Part shown: one piece after another, positions 27,236-35,471 of the stretch
Numbering within the stretch: the first letter of the stretch is position 1
Layout of the letters: the number at the start of each line of letters is the position of its first letter
Origin: Planktothrix sp. FACHB-1365
GTDB lineage: Bacteria > Cyanobacteriota > Cyanobacteriia > Cyanobacteriales > Microcoleaceae
DNA: 64,000 nt
Reading direction: 5' to 3'
Assembly: GCF_014697575.1 (NCBI RefSeq)
Contig: NZ_JACJSC010000006.1
Location: 170,372 to 234,371 of the forward strand
The notes under the pieces: model-generated
Told to the model about the DNA's origin: nothing
What the model saw: the letters and a program-made list of their open reading frames with translations, nothing else
Databases searched by the model: none
Position numbers and translations under genes: made by a program

Positions 27236-27811
27236 ATGATACCTGTCGCTCGAACTGAAAATCTGTTACTGCAAGATATTGGTAATGAATTGATTATTTA
27301 CGATCAAGTTAATAATTCCTCCCATTGTTTAACGCCACTGGCAGTGAGAGTCTGGGAATTATCAAATGGTCAAAATACAGTTAATGATATTGCTAAGAAA
27401 CTGGAAAAGGAGTTTAATCTCCCAGCCGATAGTGATGTGGATATGCGGGGTTTGGTTTGGCTGACATTGGAAGAATTAGAACGCTATTCCCTAATTCAAG
27501 AGTATTTACGACAACCTGCTACAAATGTAATTGCAGGGATGTCACGTCGGAAGGTGATTAAGACGGCTACGTTGGTTGGGGGATTTGCGATTGGTTCAAT
27601 GTTTCCTGTGGTTAAATCAGTTGCTGTTGCTAATCCAGGAGGCCATGTATCAACATCTGCTCCTCCAGAACCTCCTTGTATTCCAGAAGGTGGAAAATGT
27701 GGAACTTCTAATCCTGGAGGAGGAGTGTGTTGTGAGGGATTAGGCTGTAACAATAGCAGCCCAAATGGATCGTCAAATGAACGCACCTGCCAAAAAAGAT
27801 TACAAATCTGA
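27236..27811 (+). CDS. PqqD domain, internal Tat signal and six-Cys knottin-like tail (copy 2)
   Basis: 191 residues, 30 bases after copy 1. Residues 1-128 differ from copy 1 at only five positions, including the Tat motif (SRRKVIK here). The tails then diverge completely except for the cysteine framework: Cys 148, 155, 165, 166, 171 and 185, or C-x6-C-x9-CC-x4-C-x13-C. A Pro-rich segment (APPEPPC) precedes the knot, and no clear AxA cleavage site is seen; VAVA near 129-132 is a candidate. The pair therefore shares a conserved leader and a variable, disulfide-bonded product region, as in multi-precursor peptide clusters. Confidence 0.72.
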   Translation: MIPVARTENLLLQDIGNELIIYDQVNNSSHCLTPLAVRVWELSNGQNTVNDIAKKLEKEFNLPADSDVDMRGLVWLTLEELERYSLIQEYLRQPATNVIAGMSRRKVIKTATLVGGFAIGSMFPVVKSVAVANPGGHVSTSAPPEPPCIPEGGKCGTSNPGGGVCCEGLGCNNSSPNGSSNERTCQKRLQI

Positions 27812-27928
27812 TGCCTTAAAGTAGATAGGGGCATTGTTTTTTTGAGGATTAAAAAGACATCAATTAAGTTTTATTTTTACTCAATCAAACTTATGCTTTT
27901 TGGCATTTTAGCGATTGGTTCGTTCAAG

Positions 27929-27946
27929 GAGTGTTTATAAACACTC
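27929..27946. promoter_or_regulatory. Perfect 18-base palindrome
   Basis: GAGTGTTTATAAACACTC is fully self-complementary and lies 118 bases after the second knottin gene. It has no T-tract, so a protein-binding site or a weak terminator are both possible. Confidence 0.45.
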
Positions 27947-27966
27947 TCTCTTACAACTAAAAAAAA

Positions 27967-28006
27967 TTAGGACTTACGCATTGAAAAAATATCTTATAAG
28001 TCCTAA
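27967..28006 (+). terminator. Stem-loop with TTAGGACTTA arms
   Basis: TTAGGACTTA (27967-27976) pairs with TAAGTCCTAA (27997-28006) around a 20-base loop and is followed by A-rich DNA. GGACTTACGCA in the left arm is the complement of the TGCGTAAGTCC end of the dispersed repeat at 25.5 and 54.8 kb, so this may be a shortened copy of that element instead of a true terminator. Confidence 0.4.
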
Positions 28007-28094
28007 AAATGATAAAAAATTCAGATTGTATTTTTGCTGAATAATCCTTTTGGCAATCTTCTCTAGTAAACAGGCACGTAAAAAGGAGTGTAAT

Positions 28095-29009
28095 TTGGGG
28101 TTTTTTTATATATTGATTGTAGGTTTTGTTTTCCTAATAACCGGAATCGCCAAAGCCCTCAATTCAGAACAATTCATCCATCATAATTACAGATACGGTC
28201 TGCTACCCCCGAAAATTGTCCCCCAGGTAGCGATTACCTTCATTGGTTTAGAATCAGCATTAGGATTAGCCCTTATTTTTCATGAATTTCCTCAATGGCT
28301 TATTCCTGTGTCAATCCTTTTCTTAATCGGTTCATCAGGGTTAATTCTTTGGTCTACTTCCTCTGGTAAAACAGAAGATTGCGGTTGCTATGGAGGTCTT
28401 GTAATCATCACGCCCCAACAAAGTATCCTGTTGAATTTAGGATATATTCTGTTACTAGGAATAGGATTGTTTTATCCTATAGCAAACCATCATACCCAAA
28501 CTTGGCAATGGATACTTGCTTTAATTGTTGGGGTATCTGCTAGTACCCTCGGTTGGCTATCTCGACAGAAGCCTCTTGTAGACTTCTCTCGCCTAAAACT
28601 TGGAAATCATTGGAAGCGTCGGTGGTTAAAAGATAGCCCCAACGACTTACAACAGGGTTCCCATTTTGTTGTATTCCTCAGCAAAGATTGCCCCTACTGT
28701 AAACGATGGGTTCCTTTCCTCAATATGATGAATACCCAAAAAGATCTGCCCCAAGTTCTGGGAATTATGTCTCTCCCCTCTGATGAATTGGAAGCATTTC
28801 AAGATGAACAGATGGTGCGCTTTCCCCTAGTTTCGATGGATAAACTTTTATTTAGTTATATGGCAGATGCCTATCCCACTGCTATTTTAATTGAAGATGG
28901 AGTCATGACTCAAAAATGGATTGGGGAGATTCCTGAACCTTATTTAGACCGAATTAAACAGATGTATGAGAGAGTTTTGTTGAAGAAGACAGAACCCATC
29001 TCATCTTGA
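28095..29009 (+). CDS. MauE-like membrane protein fused to thioredoxin domain
   Basis: I chose the TTG at 28095 because AAAGGAG lies five to eight bases before it; a TTG at 28050 adds 15 residues with no ribosome binding site. About 304 residues. The first 150 carry four or five membrane helices and the DoxX/MauE block TEDCGCYGGL. Residues about 185-300 form a thioredoxin-like domain with CPYC in SKDCPYCKRW. MauE and the thioredoxin MauD help fold the disulfide-rich small subunit of methylamine dehydrogenase. A similar role for the neighbouring Cys-rich, Tat-exported peptides fits well, but is inferred. Confidence 0.75.
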   Translation: MGFFYILIVGFVFLITGIAKALNSEQFIHHNYRYGLLPPKIVPQVAITFIGLESALGLALIFHEFPQWLIPVSILFLIGSSGLILWSTSSGKTEDCGCYGGLVIITPQQSILLNLGYILLLGIGLFYPIANHHTQTWQWILALIVGVSASTLGWLSRQKPLVDFSRLKLGNHWKRRWLKDSPNDLQQGSHFVVFLSKDCPYCKRWVPFLNMMNTQKDLPQVLGIMSLPSDELEAFQDEQMVRFPLVSMDKLLFSYMADAYPTAILIEDGVMTQKWIGEIPEPYLDRIKQMYERVLLKKTEPISS

Positions 29010-29031
29010 ATCCCCAAAAGTTCTAAGCTTT

Positions 29032-30210
29032 ATGACTACCTTAACTCCCATCTCTGCTAATTTGCCAATAGTAGATATTTGTCCTGAAGTCGAAATCTTG
29101 GTTTGCTGTGCTAGAACTTGCATGGATTCTAAAAATGCTGAACGGCTCAAAATTTTGCTGCACGAAAATATTGATTGGGAGTATCTGATTCAGACAGCAA
29201 ATCTTCAGGGGTTAATGCCACTTCTATACTGGAATCTTAATACGACCTGCCCAGAAGGAGTTCCCAAGGCTACTTTGGCTCAACTACGAGCTAGTTTTGA
29301 GGCTAACGCCGGGTGGAGTCTTACTTTGACTGGGGAACTGCTCAGACTTTTGGAACTATTTGCAACTCATGAAATTCCTGCCATCCCCTTTAAAGGTGCT
29401 GTTTTAGCCGCTTCCGCTTACGGCAATTTGGCTTTGCGACAGTTCTGCGACCTAGATATCTTAGTACGCCAGCAAGACGTTCTGGCAGCTAAAGACTTAC
29501 TGATTTCTCAGGGATATAGACTAGATGATGAATGGGGTTGGGAGTGTAACCTCATCTCACAGGATGGCAGGATTAGTGTAGATCTTCACCAGGCAATCAC
29601 ACCGAACGATTTTCCGGTTTCAATCTATTTTGATGACTTATGGAAAGGTGTTAAATCAGTATCTCTTGCTGGTATAAACGTACTGAGTTTGTCTCCAGAG
29701 GACTTGCTCTTAATTCTCTGCATTAACATCGCCAGGGATTCTTGGCAAGACCGAGAACGATTGGTACAGATTTGTGATGTTGCTGAAGTGATCCGGGTTT
29801 ACCAGGAAATGAATTGGGAACAGATTATAAAACGGGCTAGTCAGTTGAATAGTTTGCGAATGCTCTTCCTTGGTCTTCTCTTAGCACACGATCTTCTAGG
29901 AGCAAATCTTCCAGAAGAAGTGTTGAAGAGGGTTCAAGCAGAGCAAATAGTTAAATCGCTTGCATCCTTAGTCTGTAAATGGCTGTTCTGTCAAGCCGAA
30001 AACCCAACTAGAGGCAGAGAAAAAAAACTGTTTTATTTTCAAGTTAGAGAGCGTTTTCAAGATCGAGTTCCCTACTTAGCCCACCTCGTCCACCTTTTGA
30101 TAGCTCCAAGCGAAACAGATCGGGCATTCCTTCCGTTGCCAACTTCTCTCTCTTTTCTCTACTATTTAATCCGCCCCATCCGAGTAGTCATAAAATTGAT
30201 GTTAAGATGA
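29032..30210 (+). CDS. NTP_transf_5 nucleotidyltransferase family protein
   Basis: 392 residues, starting 22 bases after the MauE-thioredoxin gene. The fold blocks are IPFKGAVLAASAYGN near residue 119 and RQFCDLDILVR near 136, with the paired aspartates of a polymerase-beta-type nucleotidyltransferase, then ISVDLHQAI with a third acidic residue. The C-terminal half is helical. Members sit beside PqqD and HprK-like genes in lasso-peptide and other RiPP clusters, with unclear activity. Its position as last gene of the run suggests it belongs to the same pathway. Confidence 0.72.
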   Translation: MTTLTPISANLPIVDICPEVEILVCCARTCMDSKNAERLKILLHENIDWEYLIQTANLQGLMPLLYWNLNTTCPEGVPKATLAQLRASFEANAGWSLTLTGELLRLLELFATHEIPAIPFKGAVLAASAYGNLALRQFCDLDILVRQQDVLAAKDLLISQGYRLDDEWGWECNLISQDGRISVDLHQAITPNDFPVSIYFDDLWKGVKSVSLAGINVLSLSPEDLLLILCINIARDSWQDRERLVQICDVAEVIRVYQEMNWEQIIKRASQLNSLRMLFLGLLLAHDLLGANLPEEVLKRVQAEQIVKSLASLVCKWLFCQAENPTRGREKKLFYFQVRERFQDRVPYLAHLVHLLIAPSETDRAFLPLPTSLSFLYYLIRPIRVVIKLMLR

Positions 30211-30400
30211 TTTCAGCACTTTCTATATATCTATGTTTCAAGCGGTGCATTTAGTCAGGATAAATGGAGAGAAACAAGTGAGTAACTTAACCCAATAGCG
30301 TCAAATTTTAAAATAATTAATTAAATTTTAATATTATTAAAAAACAAAAAATATGCAATAATTAAACATACAAATACATAAAAATTATGAGGATTGAACC

Positions 30401-31261
30401 TTGAGTATCAACAGCGAATATACCTTAAAAGAAGCCTTTAGTTGTTCCGGTGTGGGATTACATACGGGAGTAATGACAACGGTTCGAGTTTTACCCGCAA
30501 ATTTGGGAGAAGGACGCTATTTTGTGCGGGTTGATTTACCCGAAACTCCGATTATTACAGCGAGATTAAAATCGGTATTATCCACAACTTTATCCACAGA
30601 ATTAGGCAATTCAAACGCAACCGTTAGAACCGTTGAACATTTGTTAGCCGCTTTAACAGGAATGGGAATTGATCACGCTCGAATTGAAATTGATGGCCCA
30701 GAAGTTCCGTTATTAGAGGGTTCGGCTCAAAATTGGGTAGAAGCGATCGCAACGGTTGGTCGTCAAACTCTCGAAGGTCAATCTCAAAAATTCAACAATT
30801 TTAAACTCACCCATCCGATATCCGTTCAACACGGAGATGGGTTTGTCGCGGCTTTTCCCGCCTCAGAAACGCGATTTACCTATGGAATTGATTTTTCCGT
30901 TCCCGCCATTGGCAATCAATGGTATAGTTACACCGCTAACCCTGAAATTTTTGCTCAGGAAATTGCTCCGGCTCGAACCTTTACCCTGGAAGAACAGGTG
31001 GAACAGTTGCGCCAAGCGGGACTGATAAAAGGCGGGAGCCTTGATAATGCCATTGTCTGTGGACACTCAGGATGGTTAAATCCACCCTTAAGATATGCAA
31101 ATGAACCCGTGCGTCATAAAATTTTAGACTTAGTAGGGGATTTGAGTTTATTGGGTGTTATCCCTCAAGCTCATTACTTGGCATACAAAGCAGGACATCA
31201 TCTTCATGTTCAACTGGTTCAGGAAATTCATCAAGATCAGAAATTGACGGTTGAGTGTTAA
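30401..31261 (+). CDS. lpxC: UDP-3-O-acyl-N-acetylglucosamine deacetylase
   Basis: LpxC is the committed, zinc-dependent step of lipid A synthesis. TTG at 30401 with GAGG upstream gives the family start ([17 protein letters not shown]); no ATG fits. Motifs are [20 protein letters not shown] near residue 80, with a zinc histidine, [24 protein letters not shown] near 195, and the C-terminal [10 protein letters not shown] and [12 protein letters not shown] zinc and active-site segments. Length of 286 matches cyanobacterial LpxC. It is first in the lpxC-fabZ-lpxA run. Confidence 0.93.
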   Translation: MSINSEYTLKEAFSCSGVGLHTGVMTTVRVLPANLGEGRYFVRVDLPETPIITARLKSVLSTTLSTELGNSNATVRTVEHLLAALTGMGIDHARIEIDGPEVPLLEGSAQNWVEAIATVGRQTLEGQSQKFNNFKLTHPISVQHGDGFVAAFPASETRFTYGIDFSVPAIGNQWYSYTANPEIFAQEIAPARTFTLEEQVEQLRQAGLIKGGSLDNAIVCGHSGWLNPPLRYANEPVRHKILDLVGDLSLLGVIPQAHYLAYKAGHHLHVQLVQEIHQDQKLTVEC

Positions 31262-31341
31262 CCAGAACCCTAAACTTGAACAAAGATTGTGTCTTCTCAG
31301 TCCTTGACCCCTTTCCCCTGTGAACCCTATTATCACGGTTG

Positions 31342-31845
31342 ATGATGACGAGATCTGACGTTACATTAAATTCATCGGATACGGATACGGCGTTGAACGG
31401 TGAAACCACTCAAACCGTATTCATGATTGAAGACATTCAAAATTTATTACCCCATCGCTATCCCTTTGCGTTGGTCGATCGCATTATTGAATATATCCCC
31501 GGTCAAAAAGCGGTTGGGATTAAAAATGTCACCATTAACGAGCCCCATTTTCAAGGTCACTTCCCCGGACGTCCAATTATGCCAGGAGTGTTAATTGTGG
31601 AGGCGATGGCGCAGGTTGGAGGGGTGGTTTTAAAGCAACTTCCTGATCTCAAAGGCAGTCTATTTTTATTTGCAGGAATTGATAAATGCCGTTTCCGCCG
31701 TCCCGTTGTTCCAGGGGATCAATTAATTATGACCGCCGAATTATTGACCGTGAAACAACGCCGTTTTGGTAAAATGCAAGCTCGCGCTGAAGTCGATGGT
31801 AAACTGGCCTGTGAAGGAGAACTGATGTTCTCTCTTGTGGACTAA
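31342..31845 (+). CDS. fabZ: 3-hydroxyacyl-ACP dehydratase FabZ
   Basis: FabZ dehydrates beta-hydroxyacyl-ACP in fatty-acid elongation. The hot-dog fold blocks [14 protein letters not shown] with the catalytic His, and [20 protein letters not shown] with the catalytic Glu, are intact. The start is set at the first of two adjacent ATGs; a TTG directly before is unlikely. The 30-residue variable N-terminus is usual in cyanobacteria. Placement between lpxC and lpxA is the standard order and balances lipid A and phospholipid supply. Confidence 0.94.
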   Translation: MMTRSDVTLNSSDTDTALNGETTQTVFMIEDIQNLLPHRYPFALVDRIIEYIPGQKAVGIKNVTINEPHFQGHFPGRPIMPGVLIVEAMAQVGGVVLKQLPDLKGSLFLFAGIDKCRFRRPVVPGDQLIMTAELLTVKQRRFGKMQARAEVDGKLACEGELMFSLVD

Positions 31846-31886
31846 ACCCTTATTCCTTATTAGGTTTTAACCGATTTTAATTTCCT

Positions 31887-32702
31887 ATGACGACCTTAAT
31901 TCACCCCACTGCTGTCATTCATCCTGGTGCACAACTCCATCCAACGGTTCAAGTTGGTGCTTATGCTGTCATTGGGGAGTACGTTAAGGTCGGTTCTGAT
32001 ACGGTAATTAGTTCCCATGTTGTGATTAATGGACGCACGGAAATTGGCGCACGCAATCAAATTTTTCCGGGTGCGGTCATTGGTTCTGAACCTCAAGATC
32101 TCAAATATGATGGCTCTTTAAGTTTAGTTCAAATTGGGGATGATAATTTAATTCGGGAATATGTCACGATTAATCGGGCTACCAATGCTGGAGAAGCAAC
32201 TATTATTGGCAATCAAAATTTATTAATGGCCTATGCTCATGTGGCTCATAATTGTGTGATTGAAGATCAGGTGGTGATTGCCAATTCTGTTGCTTTAGCA
32301 GGTCATGTTTATATTGAATCGAAAGCACGATTAAGCGGCGTTTTAGGGGTTCATCAATTTGTGCATATCGGACAATTAGCCATGATTGGAGGGATGACTC
32401 GGATTGATCGAGATGTGCCTCCCTTTATGTTAGTGGAAGGCAATCCTTCACGGGTGCGATCGCTCAATTTAGTCGGGTTAAAACGGGCTGGATTTACCTC
32501 AGAAGAATTTAGTTTATTGAAAAAGGCATTTCGTCTATTATATCGGTCTGATTATTCGTTTACTCAGGGATTAGAACAGTTATATTTATTACCCGATAAT
32601 CCGTCGATTGAACATTTGCGTCAGTTTATTCGATGTTCTCAAACAGAACCCCAACGTCGGGGGGTAACTCCAGGGGGAAAACGTAAAATAACGGAAGATT
32701 AA
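31887..32702 (+). CDS. lpxA: Acyl-ACP--UDP-N-acetylglucosamine O-acyltransferase
   Basis: LpxA adds the first 3-hydroxyacyl chain to UDP-GlcNAc. Hexapeptide repeats cover residues 1-190, forming the left-handed beta-helix; the catalytic histidine lies in MAYAHVAHNC and IGGMTRIDRDVPPFMLVEGNP follows as in the family. The C-terminal helical part ends near residue 262. Length of 271 is normal. The lpxB gene that often follows in cyanobacteria is not here; a DUF29 gene lies downstream instead. Confidence 0.94.
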   Translation: MTTLIHPTAVIHPGAQLHPTVQVGAYAVIGEYVKVGSDTVISSHVVINGRTEIGARNQIFPGAVIGSEPQDLKYDGSLSLVQIGDDNLIREYVTINRATNAGEATIIGNQNLLMAYAHVAHNCVIEDQVVIANSVALAGHVYIESKARLSGVLGVHQFVHIGQLAMIGGMTRIDRDVPPFMLVEGNPSRVRSLNLVGLKRAGFTSEEFSLLKKAFRLLYRSDYSFTQGLEQLYLLPDNPSIEHLRQFIRCSQTEPQRRGVTPGGKRKITED

Positions 32703-32724
32703 TCAATTAGGAGGTGAGTCATTA

Positions 32725-33168
32725 ATGATTACAAATTTAAAACAGCTTTATGAAATTGATGATGCTCAATGGTTAGAAGAAACTGTTAAATTAATTAAAA
32801 ATCATCAATTTGGAGATTTAGATATAGACAATTTAATTGAGGAATTAGAAGAGTTGGGAAGAGAAAAGAAAAACGCGGTAGCCAGCCTTTTAGAACAGAT
32901 AATTCATCATTTATTATTACTGCAATATTGGACAACCGAAGCTGAATATAATATCGTTCACTGGAAAGAAGAAATTTATACCTTTAGAGTTCAGTTGAGA
33001 CGAAAAATCACAACAAACCTTCGTAATTATTTAGAATCAGAATTGGATTCTATTTATAAAGATGCGTTAGGATTTGTGAAAATTAAAACTCAAAATTTGG
33101 TTGATTTTCCTTTAGAATGTCCTTACACCCTTGAGCAATTATTGAATATTGAATGGTTTTCTGTTTAA
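32725..33168 (+). CDS. DUF29 family protein
   Basis: 147 residues starting at an ATG with AGGAGGTGA 10 bases upstream. The conserved blocks YEIDDAQWLEETVKLIKNHQ, LIEELEELGREKKNAVASLL and HHLLLLQYW identify DUF29, a helical family that is greatly expanded in cyanobacteria. Its function is unknown; members often sit near mobile or defence DNA, and here the CRISPR array begins 150 bases downstream. It follows lpxA by 22 bases, so it can be read from that operon. Confidence 0.85.
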   Translation: MITNLKQLYEIDDAQWLEETVKLIKNHQFGDLDIDNLIEELEELGREKKNAVASLLEQIIHHLLLLQYWTTEAEYNIVHWKEEIYTFRVQLRRKITTNLRNYLESELDSIYKDALGFVKIKTQNLVDFPLECPYTLEQLLNIEWFSV

Positions 33169-33282
33169 TTTTTATTTGCAAAATTTTCCTGTAACAAACA
33201 ACAATTTTGATATAATATGAAATCCCATTATGAACGCTACAGATGATCCCCCCCAACCACCCTTAAAAAGCGAGATGTGTAG

Positions 33283-33300
33283 CAAACATTTAAGGATAGA
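33283..33300. repeat. Solo MITE-like end
   Basis: TAGCAAACATTTAAGG matches the left end of the putative MITE at 16417 base for base over 16 positions, then continues ATAGAATAT as the right end of that element does. No second end is visible. It stands 35 bases from the decayed edge of the CRISPR array. Confidence 0.4.
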
Positions 33301-33317
33301 ATATAAAATAGTAGATT

Positions 33318-33598
33318 GTTTTCAGTCCCGCAAGCGGAATTCTATTAGTTGAAAGTTTCTATGTAGTAAGCCCTTCAGGGCTTTGGTTTAGTGGTTTAAG
33401 TCCCGCATATTAGTTGAAAGCTTCTATGTATGTAGTAAGCCCTTCAGGGCTTTGGTTTAGCGGTTTAAGTCCCGCATATTAGTTGAAAGCTTCTATGTAT
33501 GTAGTAAGCCCTTCAGGGCTTTGGTTTAGCGGTTTAAGTCCCGCATATTAGTTGAAAGCTTCTAAAAACTAAATTACGACCTTGCGGGATTAATTTAT
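33318..33598 (-). repeat. Decayed leader-distal part of the CRISPR array
   Basis: One mutated full-length repeat (33318-33355) is followed by three 27-base truncated repeats (33394-33420, 33463-33489 and 33532-33558), each missing the middle of the palindrome. The two intervening 42-base spacers (33421-33462 and 33490-33531) are identical and the first is a close variant. Each contains the palindrome AAGCCCTTCAGGGCTT. This 69-base unit therefore multiplied in tandem after the repeat decayed. It is the old end if the array reads on the minus strand. Confidence 0.75.
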
Positions 33599-34679
33599 GT
33601 TTCAGTCCCGCGAACGGGATTCTATTAGTAGAAAGTCTTGCGGCTTCTGCTATTGCATCAAGTGCTTTTGCGTTTCAGTCCCGCGAACGGGATTCTATTA
33701 GTAGAAAGAATGGACAGACCAATAACAACCTTAACGCTACTATGTTTCAGTCCCGCGAACGGGATTCTATTAGTAGAAAGTGCCTATCAAGAGTATCTTC
33801 TGCCTTTTTAACTCAAGTTTCAGTCCCGCGAACGGGATTCTATTAGTAGAAAGTGCTGGCGGTGTGGTTCCAGGGGTAAATTATCTCCTGTTTCAGTCCC
33901 GCGAACGGGATTCTATTAGTAGAAAGCAATTGTCGCTGTCGCTGTATTATTCTTATTCGCTGGTTTCAGTCCCGCGAACGGGATTCTATTAGTAGAAAGC
34001 ATGATCAGTTAGTTGAGATGTCCCCAAATATTAAGGGGGAAGTTTCAGTCCCGCGAACGGGATTCTATTAGTAGAAAGTACTGAAAAACGCCGATATAAA
34101 ATCTTTAAAAGATGTTTCAGTCCCGCGAACGGGATTCTATTAGTAGAAAGTATTGCTGTACTGACGCATTTGTTTTCGACGATACAAGTTTCAGTCCCGC
34201 GAACGGGATTCTATTAGTAGAAAGCCTATTGGATTGATTGCCACAATTACCCAAAAAAATGTTTCAGTCCCGCGAACGGGATTCTATTAGTAGAAAGTGT
34301 CCATCTCTGTTTTTGAAGGAATAAGTTTGGGTTTGAACGTTTCAGTCCCGCGAACGGGATTCTATTAGTAGAAAGTCACAACCTAATCCTAGATTTAATC
34401 CTTAGCTATGGATGTTTCAGTCCCGCGAACGGGATTCTATTAGTAGAAAGTTCCTAGAATTTCAACCGCTCTATCGTTGGTACTGGATTGTTTCAGTCCC
34501 GCGAACGGGATTCTATTAGTAGAAAGCTTTTAGTGGGGTTCAACTTAATCCTGATATTCGTCTTTACAGGTTTCAGTCCCGCGAACGGGATTCTATTAGT
34601 AGAAAGAATTTCTCCAATTTTTGTCCGATTCGGACAAATTTCGTTTCAGTCCCGCGAACGGGATTCTATTAGTAGAAAG
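33599..34679 (-). CRISPR. CRISPR array, 15 identical 37-base repeats
   Basis: Fifteen copies of a 37-base repeat start at 33599, 33672, 33744, 33817, 33890, 33963, 34042, 34114, 34188, 34261, 34339, 34414, 34490, 34570 and 34643; all look identical. The repeat has GTTTCAGTCCCG at one end, TAGTAGAAAG at the other and a CCCGCGAACGGG hairpin. Fourteen spacers of 35-43 bases separate them. On the minus strand it ends in ACTGAAAC, the 5' handle known for Synechocystis type I-D and relatives, so I infer minus-strand transcription from a leader to the right. No cas gene is in the window. Confidence 0.97.
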
Positions 34680-35021
34680 ACTGCCCCCTGAAACTGGGAC
34701 AGAGTAGGCATTCTGAAGCCACTTTTCGTGAACCTCATTTTTAGCCTCATTTCAGCCTTCATTATTGCAAGAGATTAGCAATAATTTAACTAACTCAACA
34801 ATAAAAACTATTTAATTGTCGAGGTTCTAGGGTTTTTCGTGAATCCCCCCAGGTTTTTGCTCCCGCTTCGATTCCCGAAAACCATGACATTAATCCTAAG
34901 CCCCCCTGCCCCAATAAGCAAGTTAACGTTTAAATTCTTTACAATTTCATTCCCTGTTTCCTATTCCCTTTCCTCATAATCTTGAATATCAGGGTGAGTC
35001 AAACCTAGAAAACCCACCCCT
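34680..35021. other. Probable CRISPR leader and spacer
   Basis: The first 180 bases are A/T-rich and abut the conserved end of the array, as a leader would for minus-strand transcription. The rest is intergenic and low in structure. No gene is seen. Confidence 0.45.
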
Positions 35022-35026
35022 ACTGT

Positions 35027-35422
35027 TCAACTTAAAGCATCAATTAACGCTTCAACTCGGACTTTAATTTCATCTCTAACTCGATGAAAAGTTTCTAACG
35101 GTTGTCCATCGGGATCATCTAATTGCCAATCTTCAAAAACTTCTCGAATTACCCAATCTTCCGGTAAATTTACACCACAACCACACAGAGAAATCACCGC
35201 ATCATAATCTTCCGCTTGGAAATTACTTAAGGGATCAGAAGTTTGATTAGTAATATCAATCCCAATTTCATCCATCACTTGAATTGCTGTTGGATGAACC
35301 CGACTGGCTTCTAAACCGGAACTGGTAACAACTATCTTTCCTTCCCCTAATGTTCTGGCAAATCCTTCCGCCATTTGAGAACGACAAGAATTTCTTTTAC
35401 AAACAAACATTACTTTTTTCAT
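35027..35422 (-). CDS. arsC: Arsenate reductase (LMW-PTP type, cyanobacterial)
   Basis: ArsC reduces arsenate to arsenite with glutathione/glutaredoxin. From the ATG at 35422 the catalytic P-loop CKRNSCR starts at Cys8, and Cys80 and Cys82 lie in ISLCGCGVN. These positions coincide with the three cysteines described for Synechocystis ArsC, which supports both the start and the function. 131 residues. Last gene of the ars operon, 49 bases after arsH. Confidence 0.92.
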   Translation of the reverse strand: MKKVMFVCKRNSCRSQMAEGFARTLGEGKIVVTSSGLEASRVHPTAIQVMDEIGIDITNQTSDPLSNFQAEDYDAVISLCGCGVNLPEDWVIREVFEDWQLDDPDGQPLETFHRVRDEIKVRVEALIDALS

Positions 35423-35471
35423 GTTCAATCTCCTAATTGATAAACGTTAAAAACTCGAAAAGCTGAATCAT

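Noticed and set aside
25732..30210. Lasso-peptide cluster
   Set aside because: No asparagine-synthetase-like cyclase, no transglutaminase-type protease and no ABC exporter are present, and the product tail is cysteine-rich.
32725..33168. DUF29 as lpxB or a lipid A gene
   Set aside because: Despite its position after lpxA, the sequence is clearly DUF29 and not a glycosyltransferase.
33780..34691. Two plus-strand frames with the repeated FQSRERDSISRK
   Set aside because: They read through CRISPR repeats and spacers; not genes.
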